This document shows, one piece after another, positions 10,161 to 21,445 of a stretch of DNA of 64,000 nt. How positions within the stretch are numbered: the first letter of the stretch is position 1; each line of letters begins with the position of its first letter. The notes beneath the pieces are model-generated. The model searched no databases and had not been told where the DNA came from. It saw only the letters and a list, made by a program, of their open reading frames with translations. The stretch is from Mixia osmundae IAM 14324 (taxonomy: Eukaryota; Basidiomycota; Mixiomycetes; Mixiales; Mixiaceae): positions 723,146 to 787,145 of the forward strand of contig NW_014575558.1 in the NCBI RefSeq assembly GCF_000708205.1, read 5' to 3'. Both the position numbers and the translations under genes were made by a program.

Positions 10161-12306
10161 TTATGGTAGCGGCACAACGGGCATCAGAAGCGTGCCATGA
10201 CGTTTTGCACGTTTGCCAGAATGTGACGCGACTTCGGCATCTTCTACGGCACTGTGTGATCTCGTGCGTGCGGATTTCGGCGTGAGAGCGACGGCTTCGA
10301 TGACAGGTGGATACGTGCAACCTAGCAGAACTTCTTCCATCGCATTGTCCGATAGTGCTTCGCTCTCTTGAGAACGTTTGCCACCGTAAGCGCCAATCAT
10401 GTCTGTTCCTCTCATCAGCTTGCAGAGCGCAGGTCATCGATGACGCACCATCCAATATTCTAGAGTGTGCATAAGGTGCCTGGGAGTCGACCGCATTCGA
10501 AATGCGCGATGGGCTCTGTATCGTTCGCGGCAGATTCCTTCGCATTGCGATTGAATCTCGTGTATCCTTGAGCCCCTTGAGATTGCCATATGATCGTGAA
10601 AGACGAAGACGTGCGCGCGCAAAGGCGCCAGATGCAGTGACCGGTACCGTTTTGGCTATGACTGCGTGCTGACTCACACATGTGCCAGCGGTACCCATCG
10701 ACACGTCTACTGAAGCATCGGATAACTTCGATACCTCTTCCTCGGCAGACTCGCCCGAGTAGATATCGTAGACCTGATCGAGGAAGTCTGAATCTGGGCT
10801 ACCGTCGAGCTCGCTGACCGCGGCCGATCCGCGAAAGGCAGGGATACCTTCTTGTCCGGTATAGAGCTGACTATCGCTCCTAGAGGTTCGCAGGCTTGGC
10901 TCGTGATACGAGCTTCGCATTGCGCGACGGAACGAGCGTGGAGATATGAGTGTTGATGAGTTGCTAGGCGAAGCTGAGATAATCTTCAAAGAGGGCAGTC
11001 TGACCAAATCGCTAGCAATCAGTCGATCAGATGCAGACATGCCTGGAGAGCCGTCGAGCTGATCCTCGATGCTGCCGGAGCTCGATGGCGTTGCTGGGAT
11101 CGGTTCTAGCGGACGAGAGCGCTCTTGAGCGATATGCGCACCGTCTTGCCTTCGTGATGGATGCTTGAAACGCTGGGCGATGTTTGTGAATGATTGTGTG
11201 CGTCTGAACATAGATCTACGCTTTGAGACCGCATCCGTAGTACAATCTGGCGATTTAGTTGGCGGAGCAAGTCGGTCAAGCGCCGCAAACGACGACGATC
11301 TAGCGGGACGTATAGCCCCGTGGGTTTGAGAGGGCGAAGAGGTGACTGCGGGTGGTCTTGGATTGTCAAAGAGAGAAGAGCTCCCTCTAGGAGGTCGAGG
11401 CGGCGGCCGGCTACCATTGTCACGAAGCGGATTGCTAGACAAAGTCGGCTGGTGTTGTGAGCGGCGTGTCGAGCGAGGCTGATAGGTTGAAGTAGCATCA
11501 GGCGACGATCCTGCGCCCACGTGGACGGTCTGTCGCCAGAGTGCCTTGATAGATCTGAATGAGGACCATACTTTCTGTGAGTGGGGCTGGTCAGCGCTGA
11601 CGGCGCGGAGGGTCTACCGGCGCACCTTCGGCTTGCGAGAATTGGAGCCATTAGGCTCTTGCGTGCGAGTCAGACGGCGATGAAAAGTGCTGGGTGGTAC
11701 CGGCGCGACCGGTAACGTCGGCGACGTGGCTTTCGACTGAGCTCGTGAGCCGAGGGATACCATCGACTTTGATCGCACTAGAGCTGAGTCTCGTCGCTTT
11801 GGCGGGATGAGTTGAAAAGGCGGTACTGGAGACGAGCTTCTGGACCTGTGGGCACTGCTCTGCGTCTGGAAATGTTGACTGAGTTCAAGCATAGACCTCG
11901 TGCTAGCTTTGCGTTGATAAAGGTACTTGCTCTGACGCGACGTCGGCGAGCCTGTCGATCCTCGTAGACTGCCAGGCATTGGCGAAGGTGACGAGGAGGC
12001 AAGAGCTGCAGCATGCTTGGTCATACGTCGTTTGGGACCCGTCTGCCTCTCATCTATTGGACTTGCGCGCGTTCCACCGGCGGGAAGCATCCGCATGCGT
12101 GCCATTCTGGCTTTGATATCTTGTTCATCCTGCTTGATGGTGCGAGGTGGCACTTGAGCATGACGATCGAATGTCCCACCGATAGGTGATGAAGAAGCTT
12201 GCGTGACATAACCAGGTCGTCGCGAGCGTGGGCCATCGCAGGCAGGACTCGATGAACGCAAGCTACGTGGATCAAGCGGCGATCGGTGACCGTCACTGCT
12301 GTTCAT
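10161..12306 (-). CDS. Ser/Arg/Pro-rich hypothetical protein
   Basis: Coding exons are 10161-10402, 10449-11574 and 11626-12306, giving 682 residues. The protein is mostly disordered, with many Ser-Pro and Arg-x-x-Ser sites and polyproline runs (RPPPRPPRG), and one short aromatic-basic helix after the first intron (VWSSFRSIKALW). I recognise no domain. Such composition is common in fungal proteins of the cell cortex, nucleus or signalling scaffolds, but nothing here decides between them. The start is the ATG giving MNSSDGHR; the frame stays open about 120 bp further upstream. It is followed on the same strand, 159 bp upstream, by the O-FucT-like gene. Confidence 0.6.
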
Positions 12307-12465
12307 TCGTGTCACTGCGAAAGGATAGTACGAAGGAACAAGGTCGAGTAGATGACAGGCTGAGGACGCGCCGAGGGCCTGATAGGTCAAAGAAGTGCGT
12401 CGGTGCCTTGGGGCTATGCAGGACAAGTTCCATTGTTGAGTGAGACAACATATACAAGCGTATGT

Positions 12466-15003
12466 CTAGTGCGAGCGCGATTGCAGGTGCGATTTCGTCT
12501 GCTTTGCTTCGTGCTTGTAAGTGCGATGCAGGACGCCCGAGCTGAAGCCGCTGAACGTCGAGCCTGGCGTGCCGACGACTGTGTAGCCTCGGGCGACAAT
12601 CATGGCTTCCAGAAAGGGGTATAAGAACGGCGCCATCTTGACGCCGTCTAGCTTGTTGCGTACGTTCTGCAAAGATGCGAATGCTGCAAGGGGCGCCGAA
12701 TTGTATTCTGAGCCTTGGAAATCGCCAAGAACGAAAGCACAAGGTAGCGCATGGAAGAAGGGCGCGAGAACGGCGTCGCTCGAGGGATGATGCGAGTCTG
12801 TCGCGATGTAGACCGGCGTATTGAGCGGCAACAGTTCTGGGTCCTTGTGTAGCTCGCCTCGACAAGTCAGAGCAGATGACAATCGTTTGGGCGAAGGTCG
12901 AGCTCTTTTGAGCAGCCTACGTCGATTGGGGGAGCTCGGCTCGTTAGGCAGGAGATCATCAGGAGTCAAGCCTTCTGTTAGGTCGTAGCTAGCTTCGTGC
13001 GAACGCTTCTCATGAGCATTGCTGAGCATGTCTACTTTGACTTTGCCTTGCGTATAGAGCTTTTCTGTCGTCTCCTTCGACAGACCGAGTGTAGACTCGC
13101 ATAAAGCGAAGAAGACTTCCCGCATGAATTGATCCGAATGACGGAAGAATACGCCATCGCCAATACGCAGGTGCAGACCGATGTAGTTGCTCATGCCACC
13201 CATCATCGAGCTGATCTGAGCAGCGATGGGTTCCAAGAGGGGTATCCGGAACACGAGTGACTTGCCCACTTGACGAGCGAAATCGATGTCTCTCGGCTCA
13301 GTAGGCGTGACGCGCGCAGATCCATACATCGATCCAAAATCGAAGAGACGCTTCTCAATGTAAGGTGGACTCATGAGCTGCTCGATATCGAACCGCCTTT
13401 TCCAATCTTTGTCGGTATTGCGAGGCGGAGAATGAGTGTCGCCCACAAAATAGAGATCATATCGAGCTTCGTCTGTAAAGTATTCGACCTCAGATGGCTT
13501 TAAGCCAAGACCACCTTTAGCAATCGATGTCGTGTACCAAGCATTGGAAGAGTTCCATCGGTCTACGAGTGGCAGTTGAGACTCGACTCGTGCTCTGACG
13601 TCGGCAATGAAATCCCATTCGACCTGCGTGTAGCTGATATACTCCTTGCAAGCCGACATCTGGCCTTTACTCATTGGCCTGATCTCGCTGCCTTTGTTCG
13701 AGCTGACCAGTTCCGGCGCTGTCTCTAGAGGGGTATACGTCTTTGCTTCCGGATGATCCTTGCGCCATTCTAGCTCAGTCACAAACTTCTCGCATTTCTT
13801 TCGCAGCGTGTTCTTGTCCGTCAATACCGTGCTCTCGTAAAGGAGCTCCTTCGTCTGCCACCCGAGTGCGAAACCCAGACGTAATGGCGGCAGAAGGAGG
13901 GTACGATTGAGCATGTGCGCGAGCAAGAGCGCGTTTTGTAACTCGATACGCTGATTGTGAAAGCCCGAATGCGGTAGGTACGTCATGTACTTGACATCGT
14001 GTACGTCGATCTGCCGGTGCTGCTTCTTTGCTAGCTCAAGCGCGAAGGCCGAGACGGGCGCTTTGCGAATGACAGGACGCGTGTCTAGATACTGCGCTGC
14101 AGCGGTTGATGCTACGGATGATTTCACATCTGTCTGTACCGCGGCAAGGGCTGTATTCGGTGTGCTGCCCGGCGTAAGCAAGACGACCTTGTTTTCCTGC
14201 AAGACACGCGTGGGTTGCGAGGCTGCTGTCGATGTGGTGACAATAGCCGGCACCATCTCGCTCGAAGTGCCAGTGCTGGAGCTCAGACCCGTCAAGGGCA
14301 AGACTGCGAGCAATATCGGCGACTGCAAGCAATGCAGACTGTGACCGAGCTCACCTGAAGTGTTTTGGGCAGCATTGGGATGTACGAGGTTGGACCATAG
14401 CTCAGATAGCGTTCCGGTCAACGACGTAGCATCATCGGACTCGAAAGTCTGGCTGATTGTCCACACGACTGCCGTGCCCAGCGAGATGGCAATGATGGTG
14501 AGCGTCAAGATCACTGACAGACCACATCGTCGCCTTGCTTTGCCGCGCGCGGGTGGCTCGTCTTTCTCTATTCGACTGTTGAGATCATTCTCCGTTCGTC
14601 TGAAGTTGGGTATCCAGCTGTGCCTCGACTTGCCTGCAGGCAAAGGCAAGCCCGAGAACTCAGAAGCGGGCGAGACAGCCGTTCCGTTGGGATTTCCCTT
14701 CTCCTCGTCCGAGAAGCTCTCATCGAGACTTGTCCGATCTAGGCGAGTGTAGCCTTTCGTGCTCCTCACCGTACTCGTGCTTGCAGACTTTGCGTGTCGG
14801 GTAGACAGGCTGCCTATCCTGACATGAGTGCGCGATCCTACTCGACTGTGTCGGCCGGCGAAGCTCGCTTCTGCTTTGATCATGCTGTCGAAACGCGACC
14901 TACTTCTGCCTGGGACCTCCTTCGGTGTGTCTATACGGCCATCATCCGGGCCTGAGCGTACTGGTGGCAGTGCCACTGATTCATTTTCATGGACGGCTGG
15001 CAA
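12466..15003 (-). CDS. O-fucosyltransferase-like (CigA-type) type II membrane protein
   Basis: One long frame, 845 residues if unspliced. A 51-nt stretch at 14304-14354 has good splice signals and no stop; removing it gives 828 residues and deletes an out-of-place hydrophobic piece. Residues 1-165 are Ser-rich and cytosolic, then one membrane span (VILTLTIIAISLGTAVVW) and a luminal Ser/Thr-rich stem. The catalytic region has HNQRIELQNAL with LNRTLLLPP, the acceptor/donor-site pattern of the O-FucT fold, HLRIGDGVFF, and YIATDSHH. Members of this fold use GDP-fucose in the secretory pathway; the substrate of this fungal branch is not known to me. Confidence 0.8.
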   Translation of the reverse strand: MPAVHENESVALPPVRSGPDDGRIDTPKEVPGRSRSRFDSMIKAEASFAGRHSRVGSRTHVRIGSLSTRHAKSASTSTVRSTKGYTRLDRTSLDESFSDEEKGNPNGTAVSPASEFSGLPLPAGKSRHSWIPNFRRTENDLNSRIEKDEPPARGKARRRCGLSVILTLTIIAISLGTAVVWTISQTFESDDATSLTGTLSELWSNLVHPNAAQNTSGELGHSLHCLQSPILLAVLPLTGLSSSTGTSSEMVPAIVTTSTAASQPTRVLQENKVVLLTPGSTPNTALAAVQTDVKSSVASTAAAQYLDTRPVIRKAPVSAFALELAKKQHRQIDVHDVKYMTYLPHSGFHNQRIELQNALLLAHMLNRTLLLPPLRLGFALGWQTKELLYESTVLTDKNTLRKKCEKFVTELEWRKDHPEAKTYTPLETAPELVSSNKGSEIRPMSKGQMSACKEYISYTQVEWDFIADVRARVESQLPLVDRWNSSNAWYTTSIAKGGLGLKPSEVEYFTDEARYDLYFVGDTHSPPRNTDKDWKRRFDIEQLMSPPYIEKRLFDFGSMYGSARVTPTEPRDIDFARQVGKSLVFRIPLLEPIAAQISSMMGGMSNYIGLHLRIGDGVFFRHSDQFMREVFFALCESTLGLSKETTEKLYTQGKVKVDMLSNAHEKRSHEASYDLTEGLTPDDLLPNEPSSPNRRRLLKRARPSPKRLSSALTCRGELHKDPELLPLNTPVYIATDSHHPSSDAVLAPFFHALPCAFVLGDFQGSEYNSAPLAAFASLQNVRNKLDGVKMAPFLYPFLEAMIVARGYTVVGTPGSTFSGFSSGVLHRTYKHEAKQTKSHLQSRSH

Positions 15004-15094
15004 AATTAGCGAGACGCGACTTCAATCGACGCGTCTTGGTCGAGCGTGATCGATCGAGACGAACGAATTCGCAGGACTTTGTCGTACAACAGTT

Positions 15095-16124
15095 TCATTG
15101 AGACTGAGGGTGCGGTCTGGCAGGCTCCAGTGCCTTGTCAATGTGACCGAGTATCTCTTGCGCTTTGGGTCTGTCGATGCTAGGGTTCTGCACGAGTGAG
15201 ATGATGGCAGTATCGTACACTTGGGGGAACGCTCTGGCTACTGCCACCTCTTTCTTCTCTGTGTTCTTCACAGCAACAGCAGTTGCATTCTGTAGTGCCG
15301 GCAGAGCTGTCGTAGCACGTTGCGGCGGGCCCAATCGAGCAGAGCGTAACTCTCCAACGAGCGACCTCAGACTTTCTTCGCTATAGATCGTCTTTGGCTC
15401 GATGGCGTACTCGGGCGGAGGTCCCAAGGGCGGCGAGACATCCACCGGTCTGCGCACTCTCTGTACCCTACCGCTCGGAGCATCGCCCCTGCCTCTTCCT
15501 CGCCCTCGCGCACCCCGGCCACGTGTACCGCCTCTCTGATCGCCAAAAGCAGCTCTCGGGTCTCGCCCAATCTGCCTGCTCTCCGGTGGTGCAGAACGAG
15601 GATAAGCGTTGTAGGAAGGCGAACTCGGGCGAGGAGGCGGGTATTCGTTTCTCGATGGGTCGCTCGGTCGCCTGTATGTCTCTGCCCGTCCAAATCTACT
15701 CGGTCTCTCGCTCGTGCTCGCCTCGTCTCTGCTCATGCCTGTGCGTGATACGTGTCGATCAGGCCTGCATATAGGATGATAGAACAGACCCCATACGTTG
15801 TGCTCTTTGCTGAGTTGCGGCAATATAGGCAGCAGATCGAAAAACGGGCTTGGGACCGGACGTGTCGATCTCTGCTCTCCTCGCAGGCGCGGTCGCTGGT
15901 CTGTCCGATGGGCTAGGTCGAGGGACGGATCCGAGAGCTTGGTGGACAAGTGCAGCATCAAATTGAGCAGGACGAGAGGAATTATTGCTCCTGGGTCGTG
16001 GCTTGGATTGATCGACGTCTGGTCCGTCTGAAGAGCTTGAAGCCTGCCTTATCAGGAGCCGTGTCCGAGTCGAGACCGTCCTGCTCGATGTGAGCTCGCA
16101 TCGCTTCGCCAGACTTCGCCGCAT
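15095..16124 (-). CDS. RG-rich hypothetical protein
   Basis: Coding exons are 15095-15738 and 15797-16124, giving 323 residues. The N-terminal half is Ser/Pro/Arg-rich. Around residues 185-205 lies a Gly-Arg run (RGGTRGRGARGRGRGRG) typical of RNA-binding RGG boxes. The C-terminal 100 residues look folded and helical, with SEESLRSLVGELRSARLG and KAQEILGHIDKALEP. I do not recognise this last domain. An RNA-associated role is inferred only from the RGG box. It is divergent from CCT3 with 140 bp between the start codons. Confidence 0.65.
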
Positions 16125-16264
16125 CGCTTGCTGATCGATCCTGTCGCAGCTCTGCTTGTCCGTTCGATAGAATTGACGCGCTCGCTCACTTTTTGCTCAC
16201 CAAGGCACACACAACTTTGTGCGCGAACAGCCAGACAGGGAGAGTCTCGAGTCGGCCAGGCAAG

Positions 16265-18066
16265 ATGTCGATGCCCGCCTTTGTCGTCAACACGGCACCC
16301 GAACGACAGAATGCACGCAAGACGGCGATCAGCAACGTCGTAGCAAGCAAGACGGTGGCAGATGTCATCCGTACCTGTCTCGGTCCGCGCGCGATGCTCA
16401 AGATGATCCTCGACCCCATGGGCGGTATCACGCTCACCAACGACGGCAATGTCATCCTCAGGGAGATCGAGGTCACTCATCCTGCTGCAAAGAGTATGAT
16501 CGAGTTGGCGAGAACGCAGGATGAAGAATGTGGTGATGGCACGACCTCTGTCATAATACTAGGCATGTTCCTCATGCTGCCCTCGTATGGCCGGTGCTGA
16601 CGATGCATGCAGCCGGTGAGATCATGGCACAGACTCTGCCGCAATTGGAGAGGAATATCCACCCTGTCGTCATCATCTCGGCATTCAAACGCGCTCTGAC
16701 CGAGTCTCTGGCGATACTCGACTCAATCTGTCAGCCCATCGACGTCACCAACGAAGACGCCATGCTCGCACTGATCAAGACCTCCATCGGGACAAAGTTT
16801 GTCTCTCGCTGGTCGGATCTCATGTGCTCGCTCGCTCTGCGCGCAATCCGTATCGTCACAAAAGACGAGAATGGCCAGAAAGAAGTAGATGTGAAGCGAT
16901 ACGCTCGTGTGGAGATGGTCCAAGGCGGTGCAATAGAAGACTCCACCGTATTGGACGGTATCATGGTCAACAAAGATGTCACTCACCCCAAGATGAGGAG
17001 AAGGATCGAAAACCCTCGCATCATCCTACTCGACTGTCCCCTCGAGTACAAGAAGGGCGAATCCCAAACGGCTATCGAGATCACCAAGGAGACAGACTGG
17101 AACAGAGTCTTGGAGATTGAGGAAGAACAGATCAAGCAGATGTGCGATAAACTCATCTCACTCAAACCCGATCTCGTCTTCACCGAAAAGGGCGTATCCG
17201 ATCTTGCTCAACATTACCTCCTCAAAGCCAACATCACCGCCATCCGACGCCTGCGCAAATCAGACAACAACAGGATAGCAAGAGCAGTCGGTGCAACGAT
17301 CGTCAACAGGATAGAAGATCTTCGTCCTTCAGATGTCGGAGCAGAATGCGGTCTCTTCAATATCGAAAAGCTGGGCGACGATTACTTCACTTTCTTGACA
17401 AAGTGCAAATCGCCCAAAGCTTGCACTATCCTCCTCCGAGGTCCTTCGAAGGATATCATCAAAGAGATCGATCGCAACCTTGCAGATGCAATGGCAGTCG
17501 CACGTAACGTCGTCTTCGATCCCCGACTTGCTCCAGGAGGTGGCGCGACAGAGATGGCCATCTCTGTCGGCCTGGCCAAAGTGGCAAAGACGATCGAAGG
17601 TGTGGAAGCATGGCCTTTCCGTGGCGTAGCAGAAGCGCTCGAGGTGATCCCACGAACGCTCGTACAAAATGCTGGCGGTAACACCATTCGTACTCTCACC
17701 GCTCTCAGGGTAAGCGCTTCCTGAGTGCCAGCGGATAGTTCGCTGATCGGTACAGCGTCGATAGGCTAAGCATGCTTCGGGCGAGCACTCCTACGGTGTC
17801 AACGGAGAGACGGGTAAGGTGGAAGAAATGAAAGCATACGGTCTCTACGAGAGCGCAGCAGTCAAAGTACAAACACTCAAGACAGCCATAGAGGTGCGTA
17901 CCAGCTCGGTAAAGCACACAGATCGCTTACGAACAGCCGTCACGGACAGGCTGCGTGTTTGCTGCTTCGAGTAGACGCAATACTCAGTGCGAAACGACCC
18001 AATTCAGAACGCAATGGTGGCGGACCACAGATGCAAGGTGGGCCGGAGGAGGGCGGACCCGAATAG
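16265..18066 (+). CDS. CCT3: T-complex chaperonin subunit gamma (CCT3)
   Basis: Coding exons are 16265-16562, 16613-17709, 17765-17893 and 17950-18066, giving 546 residues, the normal length for group II chaperonin subunits. Seen: LGPRAMLKMILDPMGGI, TNDGNVILREI, GDGTTSVI (ATP pocket), APGGGATEM and the family end GVNGETG...LLLRVDAIL followed by a Gly/Pro/Glu-rich tail. CCT folds actin, tubulin and WD-repeat proteins in the cytosol. Intron 1 (16563-16612) begins GC inside the conserved GDGTTSV to AGEIM region, where no GT donor gives the right phase. Its stop is 57 bp from that of the capping-enzyme gene. Confidence 0.97.
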
Positions 18067-18123
18067 TGCATAGAAGCAGTGACAATGTAGCGACAACAAC
18101 AAAACCGTATGCAAACGTGACTG

Positions 18124-19869
18124 TTACTCTACATTGAGCCTGAGTGCTGTCGGCCTCGTGACGAAAGGACTCATGCTCGGAAGAGGCAAGTAGGGTACTG
18201 CGGCATCTTCCGCAGCGACGTGAATAGGTTGGGGAGCAGGAGGAATGACCTGCAGCGGTCGAGCACCACTTGCACGTTCTTGCGCTCTCGCTTTGAACGC
18301 CTTTCGAATCGCATATGCGCGTTCGATGAGCTGTCGATCCAATCGCCCAAGGTTCAGCGCGACTTGCCTGATTATCAGCGATCGAACCCACCGCAGGCGC
18401 TTCGACGCCGTCTTGAATGCTCTGGATGATCTTTTGCACGATATCCTTGAAATTGCCTTGACGCTTGTCATCCCTGAATCGGAGTATCTTCCAGTTCTGT
18501 TCGGCGCTATTCCAGACACACTCGACCACTCTTCCATCGTACTGCTCTCCTGTTGATTTCATCCTGCCAGCCGATTTCGACACTCAGTCGCGCACTGAGT
18601 GAGCGCGCTGCGACTGACCTTGACCATTCCTCGTCCGAAACGGCGAGTATGTCAAAAAACCGATCGCCTTCGTAGCCTCCAGACTCATACAGTGCAAAGA
18701 TTGGCTTCTGCGTATAGTCTGCGTGATCAGGCGAATCTAACTTGGCAGGAAAGCGGAGCTGAAGCTTAAAGTCGATCGAGTTCTCTTCTGGTGGCTTCCA
18801 CTTTAGTCTGTAGCAGCCTTCGAATTGAGCACAAGTGCGCAAGATCAGAGACAGACTGACATGTATGGATCTGTGCCTGGAGTATATGCAGATTCTGCAC
18901 AAGTGAAAATGAGCCCGTCGTTGCCGTGTTGCAGCTTGGGTAGATGATTCTTGAAGACGGCTTCGATGCCATAAGCTAGTTCTTGCGGCTTCAACTTGAT
19001 CCTACACCAAGGATAAGCACGGTGAGTGGCCGATCTGGCACAGCTCACTCGAACGGCTGTCGCGCTAGCATCTGAGGTCCGCTGACTTTGTGAAAGTGCA
19101 GATGGGGCGCGACCACGAATTCTCGTAAGCGCTGCAGGACGATGTCAGGCATATCACGGTCGAAGAGACGCTTGCTCACACCGTAGCGCGATAGGAGAGG
19201 TTTGTGCATGATGTTTTCGCCATTGACGACGAGACAATCGAACAGCAGCAGCCGCAGCACATGCTGTCGCCTCTTTGTCAATCCTTATCACGTCCTAATG
19301 AGAGGGACTCACCTGGCCAGATTCGGGATCTACATCGATCACGAGCTCGGCATCGAGTAGCGTGTCCGTTTGCAGATTCTCAAAGCTGTCGTGCCTGGGG
19401 AAATAAACCTCGGTGTTCATGTAATACTTGTCGTTACGGTCAATCTGCAGGGGTGGCACTCCGCTGAGCCGAGTCTGACTGATCGCTAGCTTGACCTACG
19501 AGGTAGATCTCCTGACTCGTTTCGGGATTGCTCATAATGAGCACCATGACTCGTACGCCATTGGATTTCTCGCAGACCCAAAAGCTGTCGGCGTCTTTAG
19601 CTGCAGACGTCTTCACCGAACGAACAAGACGTACTCCCGTTGCTCGAGCAAGTCGAGTGAGTCTTGTGTGAAGCTGACAGGCTGACTGCCTGGGAATCTT
19701 CAGACCACAATGTTTCAGCAAGCGAGTCTTGCTAAGAGCCTTTCTGAGCCTGCCTTGTATGCTGAACCTGACACAAGTTGGCGATGTACTGTCGCAGACC
19801 ATGTAGCGCTGCTGGATCTGTCACTTGCTGGCCAGGTATACTGTCTGGTACTAGATCCTGAATCGCCAT
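18124..19869 (-). CDS. mRNA capping enzyme, guanylyltransferase (Ceg1-type)
   Basis: Nine coding exons: 18124-18330, 18392-18563, 18619-18807, 18861-19001, 19049-19272, 19313-19444, 19500-19584, 19635-19697 and 19754-19869, giving 442 residues. Seen: FPGSQPVSF, the motif I region CEKSNGVRV, LVIDVDPESG with LLLFDCL (motif III area), GLIFTCAES, LKWKPPEENSIDF (motif V) and the OB-fold end DGRVVECVW. The enzyme transfers GMP from GTP to the 5' end of nascent mRNA in the nucleus. Motif I is KxDG in nearly all family members; here it is KSNG. Intron 19698-19753 begins GC. Another intron is only 40 nt. The start (MAIQDL) is 134 bp from the divergent secreted-protein start at 20004. Confidence 0.93.
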
Positions 19870-20003
19870 GGTCCTCTTGAGGAGCCTGCCCACCCTTGGG
19901 CTTGTCGACCGTCGCGCGAAGTTTGGAACGCGTAAATTCGCGCAGACGATCGAATATTGGTTGTCCCTTCGGCTCCCCAACAACGTCTCCCACAAAGCTC
20001 GGC

Positions 20004-20784
20004 ATGCTCGTCTCGCTCTGTCTCTTGGCTCTTCTTACCATCGCACATGCCGACCCCATCACAAAAGCGCGAACATTTTGCATGATCCTGCAGCCTTGCG
20101 AACTCGAATGTACATTGACAAAAGGCGACGGTATCCCTTACGAGTTCAAAGTGTTCACGAAAACAGCCGAACAGAAAGAGAAGATCAGGCTCGATCCTGA
20201 AAAGAAGGATCATGCTGTCGATTGCGTATGCGCTTGCAGATAGCCACATGGATATATCATCTGACTCGAGCAGGGCAATGTACCATGCCGAGCTCGTCCG
20301 TCAAATTTGAGCCCGGACATGCAAGCATGGGATATCCAAACGCTTCGCGAGCAGAACACAAACCGAGTGGTTGGGGGCGTTGTAGATGCCGCGATCATGA
20401 ACCACTGCTGCTCTGTGCAAGAAAGGCTGACTTTCTTCACTCAGCTAGTTCGAGGCAAGCTCGACACCACTGTATCTTGCCTGATCGAACTCACGGGAAG
20501 AACCACAACAGGTGCTCCTATGTCGATTTACGATCGGTACTACGACTTACGATGCGACAAATTTGGCATGAACGCTAAGACGCCTTTGCCCGCAATGTGC
20601 TCCGGAGCCTTTCCAGGGGACCGCAGAACAATCTGTACGTCTGTTGCAAGTTGCAAGCTCATCACTTTGATGACAACATACAGGGCCGCTCAAATGCTCA
20701 ATGACCGTTGGCACTTGCGGCATAGCCTGGGGCACAGTGCTTCCGGGCAGAGTCTGTCAGTTCGATCGCCCACAGCCGATGTAG
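20004..20784 (+). CDS. Small secreted cysteine-rich protein, family 1
   Basis: Coding exons are 20004-20225, 20274-20634 and 20684-20784, giving 227 residues. A signal peptide (residues 1-15) is followed by KARTFC, PCELEC, PEKK and DC at the first splice site. Exon 2 has AWDIQ, NHCC, LVRGKL, TGAPM and LRCD; exon 3 opens with WPLKC and later GRVCQFD. Every one of these landmarks has a counterpart in the genes at 7840 and 22209, and the TGG codon at the last intron is split t|gg here and in 7840. No known domain is recognised. A secreted, disulfide-bonded role is inferred. Confidence 0.75.
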
Positions 20785-20936
20785 CATTTCTGCTATCAGA
20801 TCGCATGCTCAATTGCAGATATGTCAACAAAGGAGTGTTATTGTATGCTCGGGCATTCAGGGCAAGCTAGGCTAGTCATTTTGAGCTAAGACAGGTAGAT
20901 GGGGCTGCATTGAACTGCTAAGGCTCTGTAGCAGGC

Positions 20937-21137
20937 TCATTTGGGTGAGCATTCGAGAGAACATAGATCGCCGGTGCAACACAGATCGCCTGATGCGTCG
21001 CAGATCCAACAGCTATCTGATCATCAGCCGAGCGGAAAAACTGCCGAATGCACTCACTCTGCGGGCGCGGCGGACGTCTTGATCGCCATGAATGCGAACA
21101 CACAAGCGATGAGTACAACTGTTTGAGAGAGTTGCAT
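20937..21137 (-). CDS. 51-residue secreted six-cysteine (knottin-like) peptide
   Basis: Coding exons are 20937-21012 and 21058-21137. Residues 1-26 form a signal peptide ending TSAAPA. The remaining 25 residues hold six cysteines at 28, 31, 38, 39, 44 and 48, spaced C-x2-C-x6-CC-x4-C-x3-C. This C-C-CC-C-C order is the framework of inhibitor cystine knots. The 45-nt intron starts GTGAGT, has a GCTGAT branch-like site and ends ATAG; other nearby acceptors shift the frame and destroy the cysteine pattern. The gene is far below usual length cut-offs. A toxin-like, antimicrobial or effector role is possible, but only the cysteine framework supports it. Confidence 0.6.
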
Positions 21138-21445
21138 GTTTGCTCGCTATGCTCAAAATTTGGGGATGCTGTTGAAACTGTTTGGGACGTTTGTGACCAG
21201 AAGGGTTGCTAGGTCGATAAGCTGCACAGCCTCGATCGATAGTACCGTGGCATTGTTTCGCGTACAAGCACAATGGCTAGAGCAGAAAGATTATACGGCT
21301 GGGCTGGCTCATGTAGGTATGAGTGCAAAAGTGTCCTTGCCAAACGCTTTATGCAGCGTGCAGGTTCGTATGCATCGTAAAGAAGCTCTTGACATGGGGG
21401 CGTTGCATGCATGTGAGCTACTGCGCTTGATACTGGTTTAGAACC

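Noticed and set aside
12293-12865. 190-codon minus-strand frame at the end of the O-FucT-like gene
   Set aside because: Out-of-frame shadow of the O-FucT coding region; no domain.
21136-21441. 101-codon plus-strand frame
   Set aside because: No signal peptide or domain; it starts opposite the ATG of the six-cysteine peptide gene and looks like chance.
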